Shown piece by piece: positions 11,128-22,539 of a stretch of DNA of 64,000 bases. This DNA is from Deroplatys truncata (lineage: Eukaryota > Arthropoda > Insecta > Mantodea > Mantidae): assembly GCA_030765065.1 (NCBI GenBank), contig CM060978.1:54774421-54838420 (forward strand), given 5' to 3'. The notes under the pieces were generated by a model, which saw only the letters and a program-made list of their open reading frames with translations, did no database searches and was not told the origin of the DNA. Position 1 is the first letter of the stretch. Every line of letters starts with the position of its first letter. Both the position numbers and the translations under genes were made by a program.

Positions 11128-12136
11128 CACTAGTTGGAAAGGCTATACGAAGCTGTAGTTGAGTCAAAAATGTTATATAGAATAGAAATATGGGGGGTGG
11201 CAAAGAGATGGATTAAGATTGATATAGTCCATAGAATGTTTTGTAGAGAAGTTTTGAGTTTACCTAAGAGTTCACCAAGGGGCGTGGCACTGGCAGAGCT
11301 AGGAATGGGAGGGAGAAAAGGTATAATAGTGGAAAGAATTTAGAAGTATTGGCATAGATGTTTAAATTTAGAAGATAGTAATATATTAAAAGAATGTATA
11401 CAGTTTCAAAAAACTGTCTTAGGAGAAGAGTGTTGGTTTGGGGAGATGGGCAATGTGCTAAAAGAAATTGGCATGAGGAATATTTACCTATTAGATAAAT
11501 ATAATAACTGTGGGTTTTGGAAAGAAGTGAGATTGAGGGTAGAAGACATTGAGAAACAAGAGATATGGGCTAGTTTTGAGGATAAAAGGTCATTGATCTT
11601 GTATAAATCAGCTAAAAGAAATTGGGGAAGGGAGAAGTATGTAGATATATGCAATCAATTTTGTAGAATGGATCTTGCGTGGATGAGCACAGGAGTAATA
11701 TTTTTAAAAAGGAATGGATATAATTGTTCGGGGAGATGTATTATGTGTGATGAATTGGGTAGTACTTTTCATTGGCTAATAGAATGTGATAAGGTGAAAA
11801 GGTGGAGAGAGGTTATATGGAATAAAAATTGGGACAAGCTAAATAAAGAAGCAGTAGCATTAAGAATGTTGGGAAGCACAAAAGTAGAAACAATTAAAAT
11901 GATGGGGACCTTTTTAGGCATCACAAGGGATAAGTGGATAAGGAGCTTAAGAACGGTACAGCAGAATGGGCACAGTTTGGAAAGTGGAGAGATGGTATAG
12001 TAGCTTTATCCCATATATACAGCCTAGGGGCTAAATATGGGAGAGCTAGAAAACTGGAGCACTAGACCTAAGTTTTAGATGTAAGTTTTATTTGTATTAT
12101 TGTAATAATGATGAAATAAATATTACATTACATTCT
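11128..12136 (+). mobile_element. 5'-truncated LINE 3' end (family B, copy 2)
   Basis: A LINE ORF2 C-terminus plus 3' UTR. The frame is continuous from 11134 to 12000 except for a single in-frame TAG at 11341-11343. It opens with the post-RT segment MLYRIEIWGVAKRW, continues through FWKEVRLRVEDIEKQEIW, and has a zinc knuckle of pattern C-x2-C-x7-H-x4-C around CIMCDELGSTFHWLIEC. The 3' UTR ends in ATTACA units. It is homologous to the end of the LINE at 26.9-30.6 kb but belongs to another subfamily. Copy 1 at 1698-2486 is about 95 % identical by eye. Confidence 0.8.
11134..12000 (+). pseudogene. LINE ORF2 C-terminal region with one internal stop
   Basis: The encoded region covers the C-terminal end of ORF2 after the reverse transcriptase domain, including the CCHC-type knuckle thought to bind nucleic acid during target-primed reverse transcription. 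289 codons include one TAG at 11341. Endonuclease and RT are absent because of 5' truncation, so it has no autonomous activity. Confidence 0.75.
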
Positions 12137-13060
12137 TAGCAATGAGTGTATCACTTGGAGGGGTATAATTTTATTGGGAAACAAGGATCAAGGAAGAATA
12201 TTAAAGGTCAAGTTTCTGGAGGTATAGGGGTACTGATAAGGAATAACCTGACTAGTAAAGCTAAGGAGAGAAAGTCAGAAATTAACGGGGCCATGTGGGT
12301 GTTGATATGTGAATGGAGTGTATGCATTGGTGTACTGTATAACCCGAATTCAAAGTTCCACAACCCAGATCACTTTCGTCAGCTAGAAAAGGAAATATTA
12401 AATATATAAGCAGAACTTCCCTTTATAGAATTTATACTAATGGGGGATTTAAATGTGAGAGTTGGAGATTAAGGCATTAAATGTTTGGGAAGACATGAGA
12501 GGAAGGAATTTAGCAAAATATGGACTAGGCATAGCAAAGAGAAGTTGGTAATTCAGTGTTGTCAGAATAAAGATTTATAATGGTGAATGGTTGCTGGGGG
12601 GGAGATGAAATGGGTGAATTTACATTTATAAGTGTGTGGGGTCAGACTGTTGTAGATTGTGTGTTATGTAGTGATATATTATGCAGAGTTTGTGAATTTA
12701 ACGTAATGAACATATTTTTCACTTATAGTGCCTTGTTATAGCTTAATGAGGGGAAAGGTTTACCCTGAAATGTGTCCTATATATGGGGAGAGGGAAGATG
12801 AAGTTCCATTATCTTTCAATGTAAAGCCACTAATGACTGGAGGGTAAACCTAATAAGTAAGAAATGGTTACTGAGAATCAAAGAAATTGCATTATAAAGA
12901 TTTTTGAAGACCAGAAGCAGATTCCCAAACTAGGGGAGTTTTTATGGAAAGTGAAAACAAAATGCAAATCGTCAGTTGAAAAACATGCAAATTTACATTC
13001 ATCTTTGGTTGACAAAGGATATCTATGTAATATGTTAACTTTTGTATTTGTATATTGAAA
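12137..13060 (+). mobile_element. LINE fragment: endonuclease fused to C-terminus, RT deleted (family C)
   Basis: It begins exactly where the previous LINE tail ends. 12146-12409 reads as the apurinic-type (EEP) endonuclease, with GGIGVLIRNNL and, after a stop, LMGDLNVRVGD. GEFTF and VVDCVLCSD follow near 12620. From about 12770 it jumps to a C-terminal knuckle (CPIYGEREDE) and KLGEFLWKVKTKCKSS. The whole reverse transcriptase is missing between these parts. Several stops and frameshifts show age. The 3' end, near 13060-13130, is unclear. Confidence 0.7.
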
Positions 13061-13134
13061 TAGTTATGGCTGGCTAAATAACTATGGTTAAGGTTCAGTC
13101 CATGACCATGTATGAACTTAGCACTTCAATAAAA

Positions 13135-13330
13135 TTATACATTCTTTGTTTTTCTTTCCATCAAAAGAACTCATTACAACTTAACATTTGTTTCAGTGTT
13201 GCGTGTAACCAAGAACTTATTGCTTATTCTGAATTCATTCCAGCAAAAATCTATTGTGAATAATTTTATTCAACATAGAATAGAGGAACAATTTTTATAT
13301 GGATACTATATAAAGTATAACATACTGTGA
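13135..13330 (+). repeat. Interspersed repeat shared with 62255-62430
   Basis: TTTTTCTTTCCATCAAAA, TTTGTTTCAG and a TATATGGATACT-type end align in order with 62265-62430. Together they define a diverged repeat of about 190 bp of unknown class. It follows the LINE fragment here, and a 0.83 kb repeat copy at the other site. Confidence 0.55.
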
Positions 13331-13403
13331 AATTGTCTCAAGTAGTAAAAATTGTGTTAATGTACATCAGATCTCTTTATTTTCTTTTATTGTTGAAGAC
13401 CTA

Positions 13404-14107
13404 CATGGGTGGTTTGAAAAGTTTCCGACATAATAAAGATACAAGACATTTTTTCAGAATTCTTGTTTTTAGTTTTCAACATAGTCTCCTTGTAACTCTA
13501 CACACTTCTCCCATCTCTGTAACCTGTCCAAATAGTACTCAGCATTTTTCTCTGCAAAATAACTGTTCACGACAGTGATTGCCTCTTCATTTAACGAAAA
13601 TCTCTGTCCTCCGAGCGCAATTTTCAGGTGAGGGAACAAAAAGAAGTCACTTGGGGCTAGATCTGGTGAGTAAGGTGAATGGTCAAGCAGTTCAAACCAT
13701 AATTTGTGAATTTTCGCCATTGCAACCGCTGAGGTGCGAGATGGTGCGTTGTCTTGGTGAAACAGGATTTTCTTTTACTGCAAATGTGGCCGTTTTTCTG
13801 CAAGTTCACTGTGGTAAATGATGGTGCAGAGTTCCCATACACAGAATCCAACTCATCTTTGATTTGCGTAGGTGTATTGCCTTTCAAAAACTAATATTTA
13901 ATGACAGCTCGATACTCGATTTTGTCCATTTTCATAAAAACACTCACATCACCTCACTCAAACGACTGTTACATAACAACTGAGCATCCAAAATGGCTGA
14001 AACTTTGGTGAGTAACTGTCAACAGATGAACAACGAAATTCACTAGCTTTTATTTACGAGTGCTGCCATCTTCATGTTGAGGTCAGGAACTTTTCAGACC
14101 ACCCTCG
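13404..14107 (-). mobile_element. Mariner transposon, internally deleted
   Basis: Terminal inverted repeats of about 28 bp (CGAGGGTGGTCTGAAAAG at the 5' end, CATGGGTGGTTTGAAAAG at the 3' end), flanked by TA on both sides. At 704 bp it is about half the usual 1.3 kb. The transposase on the minus strand keeps the N-terminal helix-turn-helix (FLKGNTPTQIKDELDSVYGN) and the C-terminal catalytic part. The middle, including the first aspartate, is deleted. Confidence 0.9.
13469..13930 (-). pseudogene. Mariner transposase remnant
   Basis: Start at ATG near 13930 (MKMDKIEYRAVIKY, then a stop). The N-terminal part runs to about 13805. After an internal deletion comes ILFHQDNAPSRTSAVAMAKI, then HSPYSPDLAPSDFFLFP, giving the last two residues of the DDD triad with 34 residues between them as in mariner. 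The C-terminus ends QGDYVEN. Frames change at least once and the first catalytic aspartate is missing, so it is inactive. Confidence 0.85.
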
Positions 14108-14109
14108 TA

Positions 14110-14974
14110 TGTAAACTTTATATGGGAGAAGTTGTGCAAAAGCTTATTAATGCATTAAGAATGAGTATTTGATCGTTCAAAACGTTCCTGTATTTTACAA
14201 TTGCCTTGTAAGACGCTTGATAGAGTGATTTTGTTTCATGCTTAAAATCAATCAAATTAAGATTTCTGAAAAACTGTAATGGATTCCCGTTCCCATTTTG
14301 GTTCTTGTTTCTGTTCCTCTGCAATTGTCCACCGGATTTACAAAGATGTTTTCCCTCTGTAACAAGCTCTTGAGGCACTTGCTAGATAACATAGTTGTGC
14401 TATACTCTTTAAGACATTGTTACTCACAAGAGTGCTGCGAGTCAAGTTTCACTGATTAGTAGTTACATTAAACATTTAGATTTATTGGCACAAAGTTCCA
14501 AATAAATCTGATCACTCAACAAAGGATTACAACAAGAAAATACTTCACAATAACTTAACATACTTTAACACTAGTTTAGAAATCATTGCACAAGGAAGAA
14601 ATTATCAATGCCGTCTACAGTCAGTTCTCTGAAAACATTCAGTTATGTTATTCTATAATAAACAGTATGTCTACCTATTTCTTCCTCATAGACTACAATA
14701 TTTCATCCAAGTAATGTAATTTTCTTACTTGTATTTTGAACTCGCACCTACTTATCTATGGCATCATCATACAAATCTCACTTACAAGGTAAAGCAGAGA
14801 AGTTAATAGAAAAGTGTTAATCACCAGCACATACAGGATAATCTTACATTTACAAAACCTTATACAAAACAATTTAATGAGCTCTGTAGCCAAGAATAGG
14901 GGCAAATGCTCCGGAAACTAGTTCAGGTAAATGCGTACTTCCACACATAGATAAGCGTAGAAAAAGGAATCGCA
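14110..14974. other. No recognisable feature
   Basis: About 0.86 kb of AT-rich DNA. A minus ORF at 14118-14378 has an Asn/Arg-rich stretch but no family I know. Confidence 0.4.
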
Positions 14975-15057
14975 TTTGAAAAATTCAATGGCATGGCTGG
15001 GATGCAAACCACAGATTTTTGGCTGTCGATGTTCTTATCTCTTGAGCTGCATATGTG
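14975..15057 (-). mobile_element. tRNA-derived SINE fragment (family S), minus
   Basis: GAAAAATTCAATGGCATGGC and a B-box complement (GGGATGCAAACC) match the SINE family seen at 16567, 31329, 33806, 43465, 44650 and 44930. It abuts the left 31-bp terminal repeat of the next element. Confidence 0.6.
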
Positions 15058-16516
15058 GGTAATGTTGCTGCAGAGGTTGACGTGTCATTATGGACAACAT
15101 TAATGTGTAATGTCAGGTATCAACTGTAAAGCAGAAAAAAATGCTGTGGCTATACGAAACATGGAAATAGTTGGAGTTGCAAAATATTATACACTGCGGT
15201 AATAGAAAAGCACTAAACAGTAAATGTAATGCAACTAAATTATTACTGTGAAGTAGTAAACAAATGTAATACAAGTGAATAAAAATAAATGCTACTGTAA
15301 TTATGCCCAAGGGCAAACTTGCTCTTTCATGATGCAACTGTTAACCTAATAAAGGCTGTTTTACAACAATGCATATAAAAAAATCTGATGTGTTACACTC
15401 ACATGACTTTCTCTACTCTTGTACAAACTATTTTTACAAACACTTATTCTCCTTATGTTTCATGTTAATCGAGATGTTAACCTTATTGCTAATTTTCTTG
15501 TAGATGCAAGGGGAATATGGTAGGTTTTAAGCGATAGTCAAATATTTTAAGCGCTGATTGCTATGTGGTGCATTCCATTCTCTTTGTATGTCCAGAACAT
15601 AAAAAAAAATGAATAACGAATTCCCATTTGAGAAAAAGTATTGGAAAATTTAAGGGAATAACAAGCAATATCTCGAAAATGGTTCACTCAACAACAAAAA
15701 TGTATAGGACATAAATTGTGTATTTTAATGCGATCTACATTTTTTGTGTAGTAAAATTTTGTCTATCTCTTATGGTTTGTCAGTTATGCAAAAGTCGTTC
15801 ACAATGAATATTTTTGGAGACATTCCCAGAAAATTCGAGATATATATTTCATTTGTCATGAAAATATCTTAAAACATATGCTATTTTAATCAAAATCGTT
15901 AGAGCCATTTTTGAGAAAATTAAAATTTTCAACAAATGTTCCATGTAAAGGGTAATCTGGGGTTGGGGAATTTTCTTGAAAACCTTTGTGTCACATCTCT
16001 GGAAGATACTGAACATAAATTAGCAAGTTTGGTGTTTATCTGGCTGTTCGTTTCCGAGTTATGCTGTTCTCTCTCACACGCACGCACATACACACACATG
16101 CGCATGCACATATGCACGTTTCCAAAAATTCCTTTTTTGGATTCAGCGGGTCTCAAAACATATATTTCTGGTGAAATCTCGGTATCAAATTTTTGGGTGG
16201 AATACAATACTTCCCCTACTTACTATATGTAGTAGAGAAAGTAAAAGAAAGGCAGATAGTTCTGGAAGATGTATGTAGAACAAAGATACAGTTCTGAAGG
16301 ACAGGACAGACATTGAAGAAGTAACAGCAGTTAACAACCAGAATTCAATAAATTGCGTCAGAATACATAATTGGAAGTGGTGTAACAACTTTTGCATATT
16401 TGAAAGGCCAAATGCCATGCATTCGCGGAATTTTAGTGAGCTTATTTCTACAAGGTAGCCTGCCTGACGTTGCACAGTAGCTGCCATGACACGTCAACCT
16501 CTGCAGCAACATTACC
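15058..16516. mobile_element. Element bounded by perfect 31-bp inverted repeats
   Basis: 15058-15088 (GGTAATGTTGCTGCAGAGGT and 11 more bases) is the exact reverse complement of 16486-16516. The identity stops abruptly on both sides, as for terminal inverted repeats. The interior holds an entire copy of the 0.83 kb repeat (15384-16246), leaving about 0.6 kb of element with no recognisable transposase. No clear target duplication was found, so superfamily is unknown. SINE sequences lie just outside each end in opposite orientation, so a local inverted duplication is an alternative. Confidence 0.55.
15384..16246 (+). repeat. 0.83 kb interspersed repeat, copy A2
   Basis: Full-length copy, CTGATGTGTTACACTC to AGTAGAGAAAGTAAAA, preceded by an A-run. 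It contains an expanded CACACGCACG-type tract near 16075-16115. Confidence 0.85.
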
Positions 16517-16566
16517 TATAGATGAACTCATCTGATTCAAGTATACTGTAAACCTTCAAGGCAACT

Positions 16567-16712
16567 TGCTATGGTAGCTCAAAAGGTAATAGCATCAGCA
16601 TGGAAAGCCAAAGTTCAGCAGTTTGAATCCCAGCTAGGGTGTTGAATTTTCCAAACCTGATTCAGCTTTCCAACTTACACACAGCTAGTGTAAAAGAATG
16701 ATTACTTATCAA
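16567..16712 (+). mobile_element. tRNA-derived SINE (family S), plus
   Basis: TGCTATGGTAGCTCAAAAGG (A-box region), CAGTTTGAATCCCAGCT (B box), then the family body GGTGTTGAATTTTCCAAAC and a CTAGTGTAAAAGAATGATT tail. Confidence 0.7.
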
Positions 16713-16987
16713 TTACATAAACACAGCTCCCAGTTATATGTTAACATCCTATACGATGTATAAGAAAAGAGCTAAAACAATGACCTAAAAGCTAACAGAC
16801 AATTTTGCTTCCAAAATAGTAATTCTTACAAAATTATATCATGATTTACTAGAGTTCTTTCCTTACAATACTTCATTCAGATTTTTTCACCAATTGTAAT
16901 CACTTTACAGGTTTCATCATGTGAAGTAAAGTATACAAGTTACAATTTAATCATAAATATGAGGGGAGGTTTTGCTATCTATATGTA

Positions 16988-18096
16988 CTGTCCTTCCAAA
17001 CCAGAGTTCCCTCTGATGTAAACAGAAGCACGTGCTTCGGCTTGTCACGAACCCAAGAACACACTCTTATGCCAACGTAAATAGTTTCTTAATACATGTA
17101 TTGTATTATGAAATATTAAAGCAGGAAAAGTATAGAACTGCACATTTTATTGCGGTTATCATAAGAACTCATCGTTACAGGTAATGGATATATACTAGCT
17201 GTTAAGAGATTACAAAATATGATTTTCGCCTGCTATTGCGCTAACGCCAAGAGAATCTTGCTTGTTAATACCAACGTATGCCGACTGCCACTCTCTTACA
17301 TACACAAGAAATGCAGCAATGAATTCCCACAGGTGCTATCTGAGTACCGAATAAACACTTTGCGTAACACAGGATATATGATAAGCGAACAGTCATTCAT
17401 AATACACTAACACACATATGCTCAGCTCAGGTCAAATCTTATGATTTAATCAGTTGGTATTTGAGCTCACATGGCAGAGGAAGGTGCGTGTAGTGCGAAT
17501 AAACTGTTCAAACACAGAAGCGGGAAACAGTTAAAATGTGGCTAAAAACAAACAATACTTCATATATTCAACTCACTATTACAAAAATACCCGACACTTG
17601 CATTATTGCATATTATGAAACTAATATCGAATTTTACAGGCGTTTCAGTGAGAAGAGTAATGAAAGCAAGCACGGAATATAAACAGACATAATACAACAT
17701 AGAAGAGGATAAAATGTGGGAACTTTTTTTAAGTGTGACAGTGCTGTGGAATTGTGGATAAGCTTGTCATTATTTCGGAGAGTAATTCTGATTCTGATAT
17801 GGCAGCTGAGTCATCTTCGGAAGATTCGGATTTGGGTGTTGCAGTTTTGCCCAAGGATTGTGATTAACGTAAATAAAATGTTCATTGTCACATACTTATA
17901 AAATTGATTGTTACCTCAGGTTGCATTTTGAACTATGATTCTCATGCAGGGCACCTTTTTATAGATTAAATAGTGTTCAACAAGCACGTGGGAGGGGAAC
18001 AAGCAGCCATTATGGGCGGGGATTGTGAACTACTTTCGCGCAGATAATACAAAGAGTTTGTTTTCAGTGAAAGGCACTCTGGTTTGGAATGGACAG
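16988..18096 (+). mobile_element. TA-flanked nonautonomous DNA transposon C1
   Basis: CTGTCCTTCCAAACCAGAGT at the left is inverted at the right as ACTCTGGTTTGGAATGGACAG, with TA on both sides. At 1109 bp it matches C2 (35256-36292) over its whole length and C3 (30908-31038) at the left end. From 17472 it encodes MAEEGACSANKLFKH and then a degenerate KYP-type block (NSLLQKYPTLALL, LISNFTGVS). No catalytic domain is seen. Confidence 0.85.
17472..17690 (+). pseudogene. KYP-domain transposase N-terminus remnant in C1
   Basis: Starts MAEEGACSANKLFKH, then after a stop TILHIFNSLLQKYPTLALL, LISNFTGVSVRRVMKAS. The order FN-x-L-x-x-KYP ... TGVS-x-x-SV equals the block found in five other places in the window. 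I infer a helix-turn-helix DNA-binding domain of a Tc1/mariner-superfamily transposase. Confidence 0.5.
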
Positions 18097-18467
18097 TAGT
18101 TATAGCATAAACTTTTAAATTTACTAAGATGGGTTGAAACTAAATTCGCTCCACTGTTAGAACCAAACCTGATGTAAGCACATGACGCCATTAATTAGCG
18201 CACGATATGCAGAAAACCAGAACACGGCATTAACATATAATACCTTAAATAGCACATTTATCTGTGGATTTTCAAGAAGGGTTGTTTGAAAAGTTCTCAG
18301 AATCACCAACAGAGGTCACTGCTGGTGCAATTCGGATTTGACATCATAATTAGTCATCCTTCTTGAGTAAACAAGTGGCATATCAGTGCTCTGGATATAC
18401 AGTTGTGATGCTGATACTTATCTATTGTTGTTACCATATAGTGATTTTTGAAGATGTGTTACACTCT

Positions 18468-19196
18468 GTGTTACACTCACATGACTTTCTCTACTCTTGT
18501 ACAAACTATTTTTACAAACACTTATTCTCCATATGCTTCATGTTAATCGAGATATCGAAATGTTAATCTTATTGCTAATTTTCCTGTAGATGCAAGGGGA
18601 ATTGGTAGCCTTTAAGCGATAGTCAAATATTTTAAGAGCTGGTTGCTATGTGGAGTATTCCATTCTCTTTGCATTTCCAGGACAAAAAAAAAAGAATAAC
18701 AAATTTCCATTTGAGAAAAAGTATAAGTATTGGAAAATTTAGGGAATAACAAGCAATATCTCGAAACTGGTTCACTCAACAAAAAAACTGTATATGACAT
18801 AAAATGTGTATTTTAACAGAATCTACATTTTTTGTGTAGTAAAGTTTTGTCTATCTCTTATGGTTTACCAGTTATGCAAAAGTCGTTCACAATGAAGAAT
18901 ACTTTTGGAGACATTTCCAGAAAATTCGAGATATACATTTCATTTGTCATGAAAATATCTTAAACATATGATATTTTAATCAAAATCGTTAGCCATTTTT
19001 GAGAAAATTAAAATTTTCTTTTGGTGTTTATCTGACTGTTTGTTTCTGAGTTATGCTGTTCACAGACACACACACGGATGCTTTTTTTGGATTCAGGGGG
19101 TCTCAAAACATATATTTTCGGTGAAATCTCGGTAACGAATTTTTGGGTGGAATACAATACTTCCCCTACTTACTATACGTAGTAGAGAAAGTAAAA
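18468..19196 (+). repeat. 0.83 kb interspersed repeat, copy A3, inside mariner
   Basis: TGTGTTACACTCACATGACT to AGTAGAGAAAGTAAAA with an internal deletion of about 100 bp near 19018. Just before its left end GTGTTACACTC occurs twice, perhaps an insertion-site duplication. Confidence 0.85.
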
Positions 19197-20250
19197 AACC
19201 GAGATTCAAGCAGTGATAAGGTGCTTCGTAAAGAAAGGTATGAAAGCAAATGAAATTCATGCTGATTTTCTAACACACTGAAGGACTCTGTTCCTTCATA
19301 TTCAATTGTTGCCAAGTGAACCAATGAGTTTAAATTTGGTCAGAAGAGCTTAGGAGATGATCCACGTAATGGTCAGCCAAGATGTGTCACCAACCCGGAA
19401 ATTATTACAAAAGTGCACAATATGGTTTTGGAGGATCACCAACTCAAAGTGTCAGAAATTGCTGATACTCTAGAGATATCATCTGAAAGGGCATACAACA
19501 TTTTGACTGGGGAATTGGGTATGAAAAAATTATCTTGTAGGTGCATGCCGTCATTGTTAATACAGGACCAAAAATGCATCAGAGTGCAAATGTCCGAACA
19601 ATGTTTGGCACATTTTCAGAAAAATCCTCAAGATTTTTTGCATCGATATGTGACCACAGATGAGACATGGGTCTGCTACTGTACCCCAGAGACAAAGCAA
19701 CAGTCAAAGTAGTGGAAACGTGCTGATTCTCCACCACCAAAGAAAGCAAAGGCAATATCGTCAGCCGGAAAGGTCATGGCATCAGTGTTCTGGGATGCGA
19801 AAGATATTCTGTTGATAGATTATCTTCCCAACGGTCAAACAATTATGGGAGAATACTATGCTAACCACCTGGACCAACTATAGCAAAAATACGTAAAAAA
19901 AAAAGGCCTCGTCTAGCAAGGAAGAAAATCATCCTACATCAAGACAATGCGCACCCACACATGTGCCCTTGCCATGGCAAAAATTCACGAACAGAGGTAT
20001 GAATTGTTGCCACCCCACCTTATCCACCTGATATAGCTCCATCAGATTTCCATTTCTTCCCTAAGCTCAAAAATTTCCTTGGTAGATGGAGATGCTCTTC
20101 AAATGAACTCATAGCCGGAGTTGACAAGTATTTTGCAGGCCTGGAAGAATCTCATTTTTGAGATGGAATAATAAAGGCATTATAACATCAATGGACCAAG
20201 TGCATTAGTATACAGGGAGACTATATTGAAAACCAAAAATATTTTGGATG
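19197..20250 (+). pseudogene. Mariner transposase, degenerate
   Basis: The reading is KTEIQAVIRCFVKKGMKANE (helix-turn-helix), HNMVLEDHQLKVSEIAD, then YVTTDETWVCYCTPETK with the first catalytic D. Further on are the HQDNAHPH region (second D) and a YPPDIAPSDFHFFPKLK region (third D). An uninterrupted ORF covers 19413-19712. Elsewhere several stops and frameshifts break it. It is recognisably irritans-like. All parts are present in order, so the element was whole before it decayed. Confidence 0.85.
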
Positions 20251-20449
20251 AGGTCAGTTTTTATTTAGTATGTCATTCCGAGAACATTTCAAACAACCCT
20301 CATATGTTAATTAAACATGATGCAAAACGTTTGATATGATAAAGTAAATATGAACAGCAAAACTAAAGAAGGTTGTTTAATTCTGTTCAGTGTCTCTCAA
20401 CACACATCTGCATTCATATGATGAGCAGCAGGCAGTGGGACACCAAACA

Positions 20450-20940
20450 TTGTTGCTTCTGCAAGTGCTGTTAGCTTTGTAAGTGACAATAAAGGCAAAA
20501 TAGTGAAGCATTCTAAAGGTAAGCTGTTAAAAGCAACAAGAAACGAATTGTGTTGAGTGTTTTTAATAAATTCATGCAGGAGAATCCAACTGACAAGAAT
20601 AACATCATTAAAGTAACTTTAGATTGTACTGGTGTTTCTGAGGGGAGTGTTGCGTTTGAAAAGCCAGAATTAAAACAAAGCAGATTACTTTACCAAAAGC
20701 TGTATTTGTAGGAAAGTACACAAGCTTTTCCTTAAGAACCACCAATGTTGGAAGTCTTAACTTTTGTCAACCATGATCCCACCTTGTCTTCTTTTAAGCA
20801 ATCTGCATTTTATAAATTACGGCTAGAAATTGGATTTAGGTTTGTGAAGAGAAGTAAAGTGAATATAATTACTGACAGAGAGAATATCATGTGATGGAGA
20901 CCTAGATACTACAGCTCTACCGATAGCGATGCAGCTTAGA
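20450..20940 (+). pseudogene. KYP-family transposase fragment, extended copy
   Basis: Across shifting frames it reads GKLLKATRNEL, FNKFMQENPTDKNNIIKVTL, DCTGVSEGSV, then EVLTFVNHDPTLSSFKQSAF and FYKLRLEIGFRFVKRSK and DRENIM. The second half corresponds to the block that follows the N-terminal domain in the copy at 40154-40560 (minus). This is the most complete view of the family's non-catalytic part in the window. No terminal repeats were found. Confidence 0.5.
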
Positions 20941-21013
20941 TTAACATGAAGATAAATGTTTTATTTTAATTATCTTGTATTTAATTTAACACACCTTTTA
21001 TTTTGGTGTTTTA

Positions 21014-21017
<4 letters not shown>

Positions 21018-21070
<53 letters not shown>
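21018..21070. repeat. (ATT)n microsatellite
   Basis: Uninterrupted ATT run. On the minus strand it is an (AAT)n run that may be the 3' tail of the LINE fragment at 21072-22530. Confidence 0.9.
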
Positions 21071-21071
21071 T

Positions 21072-22530
21072 GAATAGTACCTAATTCTATTACATTATAG
21101 ACATCAGTCAACACAACTTTTGTTCCTGTTTGTTCCTCGCAGTTGATACAAACACAAAGTTAATGCAAAGGGATAACTGAGCGGCCTCTTAAATAGGCTA
21201 TGAATGAAGGCCCTAGGGCCCATTGTGCCTCATATTTTAGGTATTATTGAAGTTCGATAGTCTGTATGAAACAGACCACATCCTTGATATCTGTCCTTAT
21301 CTCCTCAGGTTCCAAAAAGAAGGACTCTAAGGATACATACCTACTCTATATTCACTCTTAGGTTGATCCGCGGCAAAACAAACCCACGTGGTCAGTGCAC
21401 CGTGGTACAACACGGTAGAATGTGCCCAGGAAAGTAGTCCTATGCTAATCCCTGAATTTTAGAATGAATTTATTCTTAAATAGTATAATATCCTATACAA
21501 ATACCTAAGGTTTTATTTAACGCTGATTTATACCGTAAAACAGAGCTGCAATCCCATGACGCAATTCATATGAGTCACCTGACATCCAAGTAGGCGCAGA
21601 ATATTGTTTACAGCCAGAAACCAGCAGTAGTGTTTAGTATCATGGAGGATGGTGAATTTGCTCTTGTGTTTTCGTCGAATTACGTAAAGCATTAGCCGCG
21701 CAAACCATTGACTAGTGGTGAAAAAACAATAGTATTGAATCTGGTGAAAAAACAATAGTATTGAATCTGGTGAAAAAACAATAGTATTGAATCTTTATTA
21801 TAAGTTATGTGACAAATATCCAACACTTTCGGCGAAAGAAATGGTGAAATTAACTTCTGAGTACAAGTATAAACAGTGCTTGTGTAGAAAAATCTGAAAC
21901 GAGAAAAGTGGTTACACCCAGAAAAAAAAGAAAGCATATGAAATACACGATGCAAGAATGTAGTGATCTTGAGAAGAATGCAATTTGCGTAACAGTGCAC
22001 AATTTCTTTTTTAAAATGAGCCGCCAACAGTTAACAAAGTGCCACTTCCAGAGAGCGAATAAGTTAGGTTATCGCATACCTGTTACTTTATTTTTCGCTC
22101 GTTTATTTTAGAATTAACTATTATTATATGTGCAAACGTTTCAGTTGTTGAAATAAGGACTCTATTCCTTTTTGCACTACGTGCCGCTTGTACTCGCCAC
22201 ATGGTCTGAAAGTGTGACAGTATTTCTAGTGCGAATGGCAGAAGGATACATTATAGCGGTGCACTGGTCAGGTTTGTTTTGACGCGGATCAACCTAAGAG
22301 TGAATACAGAGTATACAGAGTGAAACTTTCACATTCACATAGTATATGCTGTGAAGTCTCAAAATCCCTCACACATTTCCAACATAAAGGGTCTTGTGTA
22401 AGACCTATTATGTACAGATGTCTGCATAGTGTTGTGTCCCAAAAGACAGCCCACAACCCCTCTGAGCTTAGCACTGGTCAAATTCAGGAAAAACTCGCTC
22501 ACTTTACAGTCAGGTCCTGATATCAATTAA
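21072..22530 (-). mobile_element. RNase H-type LINE 3' end (family D), split by element E
   Basis: On the minus strand 22475-22314 gives HLYIIGLTQDPLCWKCV and ETSQHILCECESF, the C-terminal zinc knuckle found after the RNase H domain of R1/Jockey/I-type LINEs. The reading resumes at 21343 with ESFFLEPEEIRTDIKD and then a 3' UTR with GGCACAATGGGCCCTAGGGC. Element E lies between these halves. The same family is at 36440-37440. Confidence 0.7.
21344..22311 (+). mobile_element. TA-flanked DNA transposon E inserted in a LINE
   Basis: Terminal inverted repeats of about 55 bp (CTCTATATTCACTCTTAGGT ... GCAAAACAAACC) flanked by TA at 21342-21343 and 22312-22313. The 968-bp interior has an in-frame triplicated 29-bp unit near 21716-21790 (GTGAAAAAACAATAGTATTG repeated), then a KYP-type block: YYKLCDKYPTLSAKEMVKL, TSEY and VVTPRKKRKHMKY. 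The catalytic domain is absent. The LINE is continuous on either side, so this is a clean insertion. Confidence 0.85.
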
Positions 22531-22539
22531 GGGCCTACC

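Larger units (their letters stand above)
18275..20302 (+). mobile_element. Mariner transposon with a nested 0.83 kb repeat
   Basis: Left GGGTTGTTTGAAAAGTTCTC (18279) is inverted at the right (GAGAACATTTCAAACAACCC), with TA after the right end. Without the 729-bp insert the element is about 1.3 kb, full length for mariner. The insert sits at the start codon region of the transposase. Confidence 0.85.
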
